This document shows, piece by piece, positions 8,147-15,580 of a stretch of DNA of 17,482 nt. The position numbers were made by a program, and so were the translations under genes. Every line of letters begins with the position of its first letter. The stretch's first letter is position 1. The notes under the pieces are model-generated. The model had not been told where the DNA came from, ran no database searches, and saw only the letters and a program-made list of their open reading frames with translations. Source of the stretch: an uncultured Prevotella sp. (lineage in GTDB: Bacteria > Bacteroidota > Bacteroidia > Bacteroidales > Bacteroidaceae); contig NZ_URNN01000068.1 in NCBI RefSeq assembly GCF_900549175.1, positions 1-17,482 of the forward strand, given 5' to 3'.

Positions 8147-8201
8147 TGACAGCATAACAGAGAATACACATCAATATTAATCATAAAAAACCAAAACAGT
8201 A

Positions 8202-9080
8202 ATGAAAAAAAGATTATTGACGACTCTTTTCGGAGTCTTGTCCGTATTTGCATCGGCATTTGCGGATGACGTTAACTACAGCGGCACGGTGGTCTCAAAG
8301 ACAGGCGAGCCCATCATGGGGGCCACCGTCACCGTAACGGGAACCACCGTCAGCACCATCACCGACATGGACGGAAACTTCTCTCTCGTCGTTCCCGACG
8401 GCTACACCACCGTTACCGTGACATATTCGGGTATGAAAAAGCAGACGGTGAGCATACAGCGTGAGCCGGTAATACTCTACGAGTCGGCAGAGCAGGCGGA
8501 ACAGGCAAGACTGCTCGCACAGAAAACATCAAGGAATACGCTAAAGAAAGAGTATAAGAAAAATGCCTTCAATCTGGAATTTGGATTCGGAACATCTACG
8601 GGTGATTGGGGTGACGCCCTGAATTACATGACTGAAGAGTCTGAAAATCTCTATGCCAAACTCAATCTCGGATGGCACCATGGTTTCAATAAATACATAA
8701 CATGGGAAGTTGCCAATGTCGGAACATATTTTCCCGCCAACGACTGGGCTCTTGACTTTATCAACGCTTATGCCACAACAGGCATAAAACTGACAACTCC
8801 GCGTTGGAAAAAAATGTCAATTTCATATTCTTTCAACCTCGGTGCCGATTATGACAACTGGACAGAAGAGGTCAACTTCATGATGCGCCATCAGGTAAGT
8901 ATCAACTTCACCAAGTGGTTTTATATGGGCTTCAGCTATAATGTGGTGAATCTCACGGATGCTGCAAAAGAATCGTATGCTTATGATCTTGAATACAGCT
9001 ACGGCAATGTTAACAGATACTACGGCAACGACATAGACAAAATAGAGACGATGTCATTTGACCTCGGCTTCAACTTCTAA
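8202..9080 (+). CDS. CarboxypepD_reg-like domain plus outer-membrane barrel protein
   Basis: 292 aa. A signal peptide (MKKRLLTTLFGVLSVFASAFA) is followed by a ~70-residue CarboxypepD_reg-like beta-sandwich with the usual GEPIMGATVTV and DMDGNFSL elements. After a charged linker (~95-120), alternating aromatic/polar strands run to a terminal Phe (LGFNF), as in outer-membrane beta-barrels. The usual TonB plug and the long SusC barrel are absent, so this is not a nutrient receptor of that type. The next gene has the same architecture and a related N-terminus. It lies 55 nt after the caspase gene and probably in the same transcript. Its barrel part is less GC-rich than the caspase gene. Function is unknown; an outer-membrane partner of the caspase/WD40 pair is inference. 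Confidence 0.7.
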   Translation: MKKRLLTTLFGVLSVFASAFADDVNYSGTVVSKTGEPIMGATVTVTGTTVSTITDMDGNFSLVVPDGYTTVTVTYSGMKKQTVSIQREPVILYESAEQAEQARLLAQKTSRNTLKKEYKKNAFNLEFGFGTSTGDWGDALNYMTEESENLYAKLNLGWHHGFNKYITWEVANVGTYFPANDWALDFINAYATTGIKLTTPRWKKMSISYSFNLGADYDNWTEEVNFMMRHQVSINFTKWFYMGFSYNVVNLTDAAKESYAYDLEYSYGNVNRYYGNDIDKIETMSFDLGFNF

Positions 9081-9113
9081 CATTACAACATAACCATTAA
9101 CAATAAAAAGACT

Positions 9114-10061
9114 ATGAACAAGTTAGCAACAATGATATTCGGTCTGGCCGGCTGCGCTACGTTGGCCGTGGCCCAGACAAACAATGTGAAATCTGTTGTG
9201 GTGTCGGGAACCACAGGCGAACCGGTTTCCGGAGCTTCAGTGGTAGTAACGGGAACCGACATCGCCACCACCACCGACATCAACGGACAGTTCTCCATCG
9301 ACGCACCGAAAGAATACAAGACCCTGACCGTGTCGCATGCCAACATGCAGCCTGCCGTGGTGAACATCCAGCCGGAGCCCATCGTGATGCATCAGGCCAA
9401 CAGTCTGATGTCCGGTTGGGGCGTGGAGGCCGGACTATCTTCCACGACAGTCAGCACAAGCGAATCGGATGACGAAGAAGACTTCAGGCGTCGGTCAAAC
9501 TTCACTATCGGCGTCACTTACGACTATCCCATTCAGGCCCTGCCCAATCTTTCCGTGATGGGCGGACTGTTTTATGTACCGAAAGGACTGAAAATAAAGG
9601 ATTCCGGAGATGACGTGAAATACAATGCCAACTATCTCGAGCTGCAGGCCACAGCCAAATACTCCTATCCGTTGCCCGTGCTCAACAACGACTTGAAGGC
9701 CTTTGCACTTGCCGGTCCGTACATTGCGTACGGTTTGGGTGGAAAGATGACAGATGAAGATTACGAAGTGTCAACGTTTGACGTGTACAAGCGTTTCGAC
9801 GCCGGAGTGGTACTGGGCTTCGGCGTGGAGTACAAACGTTATTCGCTCACCTGCCGTTGGGGTATAGGCCTGACAAACATCTTCGATGCCGACAAGGCAA
9901 TGGAGGTGGATATGAAAGAAGACTACTACAACACGGAATACTACTATAACAACATGACGTTCGACGAGTTCAAGGCTGAATACGGGGCACAATACAGTTA
10001 TGACGGCGATTACAGCGTAAAAAACCGCAGCTTCATGCTCACTCTCGGTTACCGCTTCTGA
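9114..10061 (+). CDS. Second CarboxypepD_reg-like/barrel protein, paralogue of the preceding gene
   Basis: 315 aa, with the same plan as the gene 33 nt upstream: signal peptide, CarboxypepD_reg-like domain (TGEPVSGASVVV, TTDINGQFSI), then a beta-barrel-like region ending in the aromatic terminal motif LTLGYRF that BAM recognises. The barrel contains acidic and Tyr/Asn-rich stretches near residues 265-300. The signal sequence can be read two ways: signal peptidase I cleavage after LAVA with Gln at +1, or a lipobox LAGC at Cys14. The first is preferred because Cys14 would leave a very short leader and a barrel protein is rarely a lipoprotein. The similarity between the two N-terminal domains suggests tandem duplication with divergent barrels. 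Confidence 0.7.
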   Translation: MNKLATMIFGLAGCATLAVAQTNNVKSVVVSGTTGEPVSGASVVVTGTDIATTTDINGQFSIDAPKEYKTLTVSHANMQPAVVNIQPEPIVMHQANSLMSGWGVEAGLSSTTVSTSESDDEEDFRRRSNFTIGVTYDYPIQALPNLSVMGGLFYVPKGLKIKDSGDDVKYNANYLELQATAKYSYPLPVLNNDLKAFALAGPYIAYGLGGKMTDEDYEVSTFDVYKRFDAGVVLGFGVEYKRYSLTCRWGIGLTNIFDADKAMEVDMKEDYYNTEYYYNNMTFDEFKAEYGAQYSYDGDYSVKNRSFMLTLGYRF

Positions 10062-10095
10062 TAACTCCCATTAATAAAAAAATAAAGAAAACAAG

Positions 10096-10770
10096 ATGAA
10101 AAAGACATTATCATTTATTCTGTCGGCACTGTTTGTCACAGCCCTGCCCGTGATGGCGCAAACCGACAAAGACGCATGGAAAGAGCGCAAGGAACTGCGC
10201 AAGATGTCACGTGACGCACTGAAGGAAAAAGCATCGAAGGATGCCCGCAAGGATGCCAAAAGACTGACAAAGGAAGGATGGAAGTCGGCTCCCGGAGCAT
10301 TGCCCATGGAGCGCCAGCTTGACCGCTCGTATATAATGCAGCAGGAGTTTGACGATGACATGTTTCCCAAATATCTTATGGGTGAGGGCATGAGCACAGG
10401 CGAGAACTACGACGGTGCCAAGATGCAGGCTCTCGAACTGGCCAAGCAGAACCTTGCCGGACAGATACAGACCGAGATAACGGCCCTCGTTGAGAGCAAT
10501 GTGGCCAACAAGCAGCTCAGTGCCGACGATGCCGCCACTGTGACGCAGACCGTGATGGGGGCCAAGAACTTCATCTCGCAGAGTATCGGCCGCGTGATTA
10601 CCGTAGTTGAGGTTTACCGTACCAACAAGAAAGGCAACAAGGAAGTGCTCGTACGTGTGGCCTACAACTCAGCCATGGCCAAGGAGGCAGCCAAGAAAGC
10701 CGTGCGCAAAGACCTCGAGAGCAAGGGCGATGACCTGATCAAACAGCTTGACAAGGCCATGGGATGGTAA
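10096..10770 (+). CDS. Exported LPP20-like protein
   Basis: 224 aa. A signal peptide ends LPVMA, with Gln at +1. It is followed by a very Lys/Arg-rich helical segment (~20-65, repeated KDA-type steps), then a globular part with GEGMSTGENYDGAKMQA and a regularly spaced A-x-x-LA-x-x-I pattern (~95-135). This resembles the LPP20/FlgT-N-like fold of envelope proteins, but no lipidation Cys is present. Another charged helix closes the protein. It lies 34 nt after the second barrel gene. I infer a periplasmic accessory of the operon; the precise role is unknown. Confidence 0.65.
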   Translation: MKKTLSFILSALFVTALPVMAQTDKDAWKERKELRKMSRDALKEKASKDARKDAKRLTKEGWKSAPGALPMERQLDRSYIMQQEFDDDMFPKYLMGEGMSTGENYDGAKMQALELAKQNLAGQIQTEITALVESNVANKQLSADDAATVTQTVMGAKNFISQSIGRVITVVEVYRTNKKGNKEVLVRVAYNSAMAKEAAKKAVRKDLESKGDDLIKQLDKAMGW

Positions 10771-10789
10771 GGCAAAAGCACTGAAAGCG

Positions 10790-11152
10790 ATGAGTATTTC
10801 AAAACCTATACCGAGCGTTACGGCCTCTTTCGCCTCTTCTCTGCGGAGAAGTGCGGGAGAGGCCCTTCTCGTTATGCTCCTCCTGTTCTCTGCCGCCACA
10901 TGTATGGCGCAACGCGTCAAGGAGGTCAGCGCCGACGAGCTTACCATGACCTGCTCCAAGGCTATGGAACACAACGAGATATACATAATATTCTCCGCCA
11001 CACCCTTTGTCAAGGCACAAGACGACAGAACCGACGAACGCCTGCCACGCAGCCTGCCGGCCGGCGATTTCCGCCGCTGGCTGACCAAAAACCGAGTGAA
11101 GGATAAGGACATGGTGGTTATCAACCGGCTGATAAAAGTAACCAAAAGGTAG
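10790..11152 (+). CDS. Small exported protein of unknown function
   Basis: From the ATG at 10790 it has 120 aa. The N-terminus is unusual: ~28 polar and basic residues before a hydrophobic stretch (ALLVMLLLFSAATCMA), with Gln at +1. The mature part (~80 aa) is charged and not recognised; its end (VINRLIKVTKR) is basic. A near-perfect hairpin at 10822-10864 lies within the codons of the polar N-terminal part, which suggests a repeat element has become part of the reading frame. A shorter start at 10874 would leave the hydrophobic core without a basic n-region. An in-frame ATG at 10748 would overlap the preceding gene and is less likely. It starts 19 nt after the LPP20-like gene and is the last member of the operon. 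Confidence 0.6.
   Translation: MSISKPIPSVTASFASSLRRSAGEALLVMLLLFSAATCMAQRVKEVSADELTMTCSKAMEHNEIYIIFSATPFVKAQDDRTDERLPRSLPAGDFRRWLTKNRVKDKDMVVINRLIKVTKR
10822..10864. repeat. 43-nt REP-like hairpin inside the small exported gene
   Basis: Outer arms 10822-10833 and 10853-10864 pair over 12 bp, two of them G-U. Inner arms 10836-10841 and 10846-10851 (CTTCTC/GAGAAG) pair perfectly around TGCG. There is no T-tract. Its form resembles the GC-rich intergenic hairpins of Bacteroidales genomes. Confidence 0.7.
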
Positions 11153-11178
11153 GCACAAACGTTAATATTCCGACAAAA

Positions 11179-11206
11179 ACAACTAACTTTGCAAACAAAT
11201 AGTTGT
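11179..11206 (+). promoter_or_regulatory. -7 box within a dyad ahead of the HAD gene
   Basis: TAACTTTG (11184-11191) matches TAnnTTTG, about 30 nt before the ATG. It is flanked by the inverted pair ACAACTA (11179-11185) and TAGTTGT (11200-11206), which may be an operator. No clear -33 TTTG is present. A short purine run AAAGGA abuts the start codon. Confidence 0.5.
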
Positions 11207-11220
11207 AAACATATAAAGGA

Positions 11221-11853
11221 ATGAAAACCATAATACTTGACTTCGACGGCACCATCGCCGACACCCAAAATGTGATATTGGCCACCATGCTCGACACAAT
11301 CTCACGGCTCGGTCTGCCCGACGTGGATGAAGACGATATACGCCCGACGATCGGTCTGCCGCTGTGGGAGATGTTCGCCAAGTTGTGCGGAATAACCGAC
11401 AAGGAAATGATTGACCGTTGCGTAGATACATACCGCGATTGCTTCATGGGCCACTGCGAAGGCAACGTCAGCCTCTATCCGGGCGTTGCCGAGACTCTCA
11501 CAAAATGGAAACAAGACGGCATGACACTGGCCATAGCCACCAGCCGCGGCCGCGACTCGCTCATCCCCATGCTCCGTTCTCTCGGCATACTTCATCTGAT
11601 AGACATGGCCGTGACCGTGGAAGATGTGGAACACGCCAAGCCCGCCCCCGACATGGTGCTGAAAATACTTGCCGCCACCGGAACCGACAGTGCCGACGCC
11701 CTCGTTGTAGGCGACACCACATTCGACATCGAAATGGGCAAGGCGGCCGGTTGCAAAACCTGCGGCGTAACCTACGGCAATCATTCGCGCGAACAGCTGC
11801 TCACGGCTGAGCCGGATAAGGTGGTGGATGTTTTTAGCTTTAAGGAGTTATAG
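11221..11853 (+). CDS. HAD-superfamily phosphatase, phosphoglycolate phosphatase-like
   Basis: A 210-aa cytoplasmic HAD hydrolase of subfamily IA type, length typical of Gph/PpaX-like enzymes. All four motifs are present: DFDGT with nucleophile Asp7 and acid Asp9, TSR with Thr107/Ser108, Lys140 in KPAPD, and GDTTFD with Asp165 and Asp169. A helical cap lies at ~15-85. The substrate (2-phosphoglycolate, pyrophosphate or a sugar phosphate) cannot be fixed from sequence. It has its own promoter, so it is probably not part of the exported operon. Its stop lies inside a short run of the 9-nt AGGAGTTAA repeat and overlaps the 3' end of the MATE gene by 14 nt. Confidence 0.85.
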   Translation: MKTIILDFDGTIADTQNVILATMLDTISRLGLPDVDEDDIRPTIGLPLWEMFAKLCGITDKEMIDRCVDTYRDCFMGHCEGNVSLYPGVAETLTKWKQDGMTLAIATSRGRDSLIPMLRSLGILHLIDMAVTVEDVEHAKPAPDMVLKILAATGTDSADALVVGDTTFDIEMGKAAGCKTCGVTYGNHSREQLLTAEPDKVVDVFSFKEL

Positions 11854-13231
11854 GAGTTAAAGGAGTTAAAGAATCAACACTTCTGAAAAACCGCCTTATC
11901 CTCCTTATCATCAGTATTGCCGCCACAGACAGGCCGACAACATAACCCAAATACATGCCCTCGGGCCCCATGCCCAAGGTGAAAGCCAGCAGATAACCCA
12001 CAGGCAGGTTGAGCACCCAATAGGCCATGAAGGCAATGGGCATGATGATCTTCACATCCTGTATGCCGCGTAGCACACCAACCGACACATTCTGCAAGCC
12101 GTCCGACAGCTGATACAGAGAGGCAAATACAAACAGCGACGAGGCTATGCCGATGACCTCGACATTCGACGTGAAGAACGCAGGCAGGATGTTGCACATG
12201 GATATGAATATGATGGCGGCCAGCGTGTTCCACGCCAACACCAGATGATACGACGCCTTTACGGCCAATGCCATCTCGCCGAAGTCGCGGCGGCCATAGC
12301 AGTGTGACGTGCGTATGGTAGTGGCCGCACCTATCGACAACACTATCATAAAGGCACTTGTGCCCAGCGTGTTGACAATTTGGTTAGCACTGATTACCTC
12401 CTTGCCCATCCACCCCATCATGATGGCAGTGCCGATGAACGCCGACGACTCGAGAAACATCTGCCCCGATATGGGCAGACCCATGTGCAGCAGGCGGCGC
12501 ACATCGCGCAGCGAGAAGCGGCTCACGGCAAATTCACGCAGATAAGCCCTGTAGTCGGCACGCCACACGAAAGATGCCACTATGAGAAGCGACGCCAGCA
12601 CACGCGACAGCAACGTGCCCAGTCCGGCACCCTCCACGCCCATTTCGCGGAATCCCATGTTGCCGAAGATGAACATATAGTTGAGCACACAGTTGGCCAG
12701 ATTGGCCACAATGGTAACGGCCATCTCCACCTTAGTGTTGCCCACCCCTTCGAGAAACTGCTTGAAGGCGAAGAAGAGCATCACGAAAGGCATGCTCACA
12801 ACAAGCATCCTGTAATACGGTATGGCCATGTCCACCACGTCCTCGGGCTGTCCCAGACGGTACATCAGCGGTATCACCGCCATCTGCACCAGCGACACCA
12901 CCACGCCGAGCAACACATAGAACACAATGCCGTTCTGCAACAACGCCGACGAACGCCGGTGCTTGCCCTGCACATACAGTTCGCCTATGAGCGGCGTAAG
13001 GCCCATGGCCACACCTATCGACGCAAGGAAAAGTATCGTGAACACCGATCCTCCGAACGACACGGCGGCAAGCGGTTCGGGAGCTGCCCCGCCATAATGG
13101 CCAACCATAAGGTTGTCGACCACCTGCGTGAATATCTGCCCCAACTGTGTCATCACCACGGGCAGTGCCAGCATGAGATTCTGACGGTACTGCTCCTTAT
13201 AACGCGAGAAAAAAGATGTAAGTGACTGCAT
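11840..13231 (-). CDS. MATE-family multidrug/Na+ or H+ antiporter
   Basis: 463 aa, the standard size for MATE (NorM/DinF-like) transporters, with about 12 hydrophobic segments in two homologous halves. The N-terminal half begins LALPVVMTQLGQIFTQVVDN and contains VDNLMVGHYG. The second half has the matching GLPISGQMFLESSAF and ANQIVNTLG. It would export cationic drugs or metabolites across the inner membrane. The last ~10 codons read SLTPLTPITP, a periodic tail produced by the 9-nt repeat. The gene is divergent from the helicase gene and converges on the HAD gene. Substrate is unknown. Confidence 0.92.
   Translation of the reverse strand: MQSLTSFFSRYKEQYRQNLMLALPVVMTQLGQIFTQVVDNLMVGHYGGAAPEPLAAVSFGGSVFTILFLASIGVAMGLTPLIGELYVQGKHRRSSALLQNGIVFYVLLGVVVSLVQMAVIPLMYRLGQPEDVVDMAIPYYRMLVVSMPFVMLFFAFKQFLEGVGNTKVEMAVTIVANLANCVLNYMFIFGNMGFREMGVEGAGLGTLLSRVLASLLIVASFVWRADYRAYLREFAVSRFSLRDVRRLLHMGLPISGQMFLESSAFIGTAIMMGWMGKEVISANQIVNTLGTSAFMIVLSIGAATTIRTSHCYGRRDFGEMALAVKASYHLVLAWNTLAAIIFISMCNILPAFFTSNVEVIGIASSLFVFASLYQLSDGLQNVSVGVLRGIQDVKIIMPIAFMAYWVLNLPVGYLLAFTLGMGPEGMYLGYVVGLSVAAILMIRRIRRFFRSVDSLTPLTPITP
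11842..11870. repeat. Short AGGAGTTAA repeat run at convergent gene ends
   Basis: Three consecutive 9-mers, AGGAGTTAT, AGGAGTTAA and AGGAGTTAA, start at 11843. The HAD stop (11851-11853) lies within the run and the MATE stop (11840-11842) abuts it. The same 9-nt unit makes up the larger array at 15581-15797. Confidence 0.85.
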
Positions 13232-13287
13232 AAACGGTTACATGTATATCTGTTATATCCTAAAAAACACTCCGCTTCTTACTGCCG

Positions 13288-13305
13288 GCCATGTCTTCGC
13301 ATGGC
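13288..13305 (-). other. Short hairpin in the MATE gene leader
   Basis: GCCATG (13288-13293) and CATGGC (13300-13305) form a perfect 6-bp stem with a 6-nt loop, between the -7 box at 13317-13324 and the MATE start. It would be in the 5' untranslated RNA. Its role is unknown. Confidence 0.4.
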
Positions 13306-13316
13306 GAAACGGACTG

Positions 13317-13324
13317 CAAAGGTA
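13317..13324 (-). promoter_or_regulatory. -7 box of the MATE gene
   Basis: On the minus strand the bases read TACCTTTG, a good TAnnTTTG match about 85 nt upstream of the start codon. No TTTG lies at the standard -33 spacing. Confidence 0.5.
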
Positions 13325-13399
13325 GCACAAATAATACAAACTCCACGTACCTTGCATCTAAAAAAAGGGAAAAAGCGCGGTTAACTGATTTATTTTCAC

Positions 13400-13407
13400 T
13401 ACCTTTG
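13400..13407 (+). promoter_or_regulatory. -7 box of the helicase gene
   Basis: TACCTTTG matches TAnnTTTG and is the same octamer that serves the divergent MATE gene. It lies 31 nt before the ATG at 13439 and ~100 nt before the alternative TTG start at 13508. A -33 element is not clear. Confidence 0.55.
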
Positions 13408-13438
13408 CAGCGCGTAAGCCCTCAACGGTATCTTTCGC

Positions 13439-15487
13439 ATGGCTGCTGAAAGGAAAGAAACAGATTGGGGAGCACTGAGATTTTTTTATATAAGACATTT
13501 TTTTGATTTGAAGACATTTGAAGAATTGGGCGTAAGCGAAGAGATTCGCCGCGCCATTGAAGAACTCGGGTTCGAACACCCGATGCCTGTTCAGGAAGAA
13601 GTAATCCCCTATCTGCTTGGTAACCGCAACGACGTGATCGCACTGGCACAGACCGGTACGGGCAAGACCGCCGCATTCGGCATACCCGTACTGCAGCGCA
13701 TAGACCCCGAGAGCCGCGACACACAGGCTCTCATCCTCAGCCCCACACGTGAGCTGTGTCTCCAGATTGCCGACGATCTGAAAGACTTTTCCAAGTACAT
13801 GAAAGGCATCAACATCGTGGCCGTATACGGCGGAGCGTCAATAGAGACGCAGATACGCTCGCTGCGCCACGGCGCACAGATTATCGTAGCCACGCCGGGC
13901 CGCCTTATCGACCTCATGCACCGCGGCAAGGCCGTGCTCGACTCGGTGCAGAACGTGGTGCTCGACGAAGCCGACGAGATGCTCAACATGGGCTTCTCCG
14001 ACAGCATCAACGAGATTTTCGAGGGTGTTCCCGAAAATCGCAACACCCTGCTCTTCTCGGCCACGATGAGCAAGGAGATAGAGAAGATAGCCAAGTCGTA
14101 CCTGCACGACCACAAGGAGATTGTCGTGGGCAGCCGCAACGAGGGTGCCGAGAACGTCAACCACGTCTACTATATGGTCAATGCCAAAGACAAGTATCTG
14201 GCACTGAAGCGCATCGTCGACTACCACCCGCGCATCTTCGCCATCATCTTCTGCCGCACCAAGGCAGAAACTCAGGACATTGCCGACAAGCTGATACACG
14301 ACGGCTACAACGCCGAGTCGCTCCACGGCGACCTCTCGCAGCAGCAGCGTGACCTGACGATGCAGAAATTCCGCAACCACATGACACAGCTGCTCGTGGC
14401 CACCGACGTGGCGGCCCGCGGCCTCGATGTCGATGACCTGACGCACGTCATCAACTTCGGCATGCCCGACGACACCGAGTCGTACACACACCGCAGCGGA
14501 CGCACGGGCCGTGCCGGCAAGAAAGGCACGTCGATAGCCATCATCCACACCCGCGAGCGTCACAAGATACGCGCCGTGGAGAAGATAATAGGCAAGGAGT
14601 TTGTGGCCGGCAAGATACCGTCGCCACAGGAGATATGCACCAAACAGCTCTACAAGGTGATGGACGAGATTGTAAAGGTTGACGTCGACGACGAGCAGAT
14701 AGCCCCGTTCATGGACGAGATAAACCGCCACTTCGAGTACATTGACAAGGAGGACGTGATAAAGAAGATGGTGAGCCAGGCTTTCGGCCGCTTCCTCGCC
14801 TACTATGCCGACGCTCCGGAGATAGACGTGGTGGTGCCCGATAAGAAATCGTCACGCAAAGAGAGAAATGCCGAAAACGCAGGCGGCCGCGGCCGTTCCG
14901 GTGGCAGCCGCAAGGCCGAGAAGGGCTACAAGCGCCTGTTCATCAACCTCGGCAAGGCCGACGGCTTCTATCCCGGCGAGGTGATGCAGTATGTCAACAA
15001 GCACGTGCAGGGCCGTCAGGACATAGGGCACATCGACCTGCTGAGCAAGTTCTCGTATATAGAGGTGCCCGAGCGTGACGCGCAGAAAGTGATGAAGGCT
15101 CTCGACGGCACTACATACAAGGGCCGTGAGGTGCGCTGCAACGATGCCGACACGCCGCGCGGAGAACGCACATCGTCCGAACGCGCGGAGCGCAAGCCGC
15201 GTGGCGCACGCGGAGAACACAGCGAGCGTTTCGACCGCAGTGGCAAGGGATATGCCGACCGCAGGCAGGCTGCCGACAACGATTACGAGAAAAAGTCGAA
15301 GAAGCGCAACGACGCCGAACCGCGTGCCTCCAAGGGCAAGCGCGGGCAGCGTGGCGAGGTGCGCATGGAGAGCGGCCGCAAGGATGACTGGCGCCAGTTC
15401 TTTCAGGGACACGACATACAGCTGATAGGCGACGAGCCCGACTTCACCGAAGAGGGATGGGCAAGAAGAAAACCTAAGAAGAAGTAA
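13439..15487 (+). CDS. DEAD-box RNA helicase with DbpA-type RNA-binding domain (DeaD/CsdA-like)
   Basis: An ATP-dependent RNA helicase of 682 aa from the ATG at 13439. Motifs, numbered from that ATG: Q motif GFEHPMPVQ, motif I AQTGTGKT (70-77), motif II DEAD (176-179), motif III SAT, and motif VI HRSGRTGRAG (351-360). A DbpA/CsdA-type RRM (~497-570, YKRLFINLG onward) follows. An Arg/Lys/Gly-rich tail (~575-682) is typical of RNA-binding low-complexity extensions. Such enzymes act in ribosome assembly, mRNA decay and cold adaptation. The conserved protein begins KTFEELGVS, directly after a TTG codon at 13508, so the first ~23 residues may not be translated. The gene sits between two inverted-repeat intergenic regions and looks like a normal chromosomal gene. 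Confidence 0.93.
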   Translation: MAAERKETDWGALRFFYIRHFFDLKTFEELGVSEEIRRAIEELGFEHPMPVQEEVIPYLLGNRNDVIALAQTGTGKTAAFGIPVLQRIDPESRDTQALILSPTRELCLQIADDLKDFSKYMKGINIVAVYGGASIETQIRSLRHGAQIIVATPGRLIDLMHRGKAVLDSVQNVVLDEADEMLNMGFSDSINEIFEGVPENRNTLLFSATMSKEIEKIAKSYLHDHKEIVVGSRNEGAENVNHVYYMVNAKDKYLALKRIVDYHPRIFAIIFCRTKAETQDIADKLIHDGYNAESLHGDLSQQQRDLTMQKFRNHMTQLLVATDVAARGLDVDDLTHVINFGMPDDTESYTHRSGRTGRAGKKGTSIAIIHTRERHKIRAVEKIIGKEFVAGKIPSPQEICTKQLYKVMDEIVKVDVDDEQIAPFMDEINRHFEYIDKEDVIKKMVSQAFGRFLAYYADAPEIDVVVPDKKSSRKERNAENAGGRGRSGGSRKAEKGYKRLFINLGKADGFYPGEVMQYVNKHVQGRQDIGHIDLLSKFSYIEVPERDAQKVMKALDGTTYKGREVRCNDADTPRGERTSSERAERKPRGARGEHSERFDRSGKGYADRRQAADNDYEKKSKKRNDAEPRASKGKRGQRGEVRMESGRKDDWRQFFQGHDIQLIGDEPDFTEEGWARRKPKKK

Positions 15488-15488
15488 G

Positions 15489-15505
15489 TCTTCGGAAAAC
15501 GAAGA
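15489..15505 (+). other. Small hairpin just after the helicase stop
   Basis: TCTTCG (15489-15494) pairs with CGAAGA (15500-15505) around a 5-nt loop. No T-tract follows, so termination here is doubtful. The following bases repeat GAAGAACGAAGA-like units to ~15527; the rest up to 15580 holds no gene I can see. Confidence 0.35.
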
Positions 15506-15580
15506 ACGAAGAGGGAAGAACGAAGAATCCGATAGTTCACCCGTTGCACAAGCCCGTGCGGCACGACAGTGTCCAGGGCT

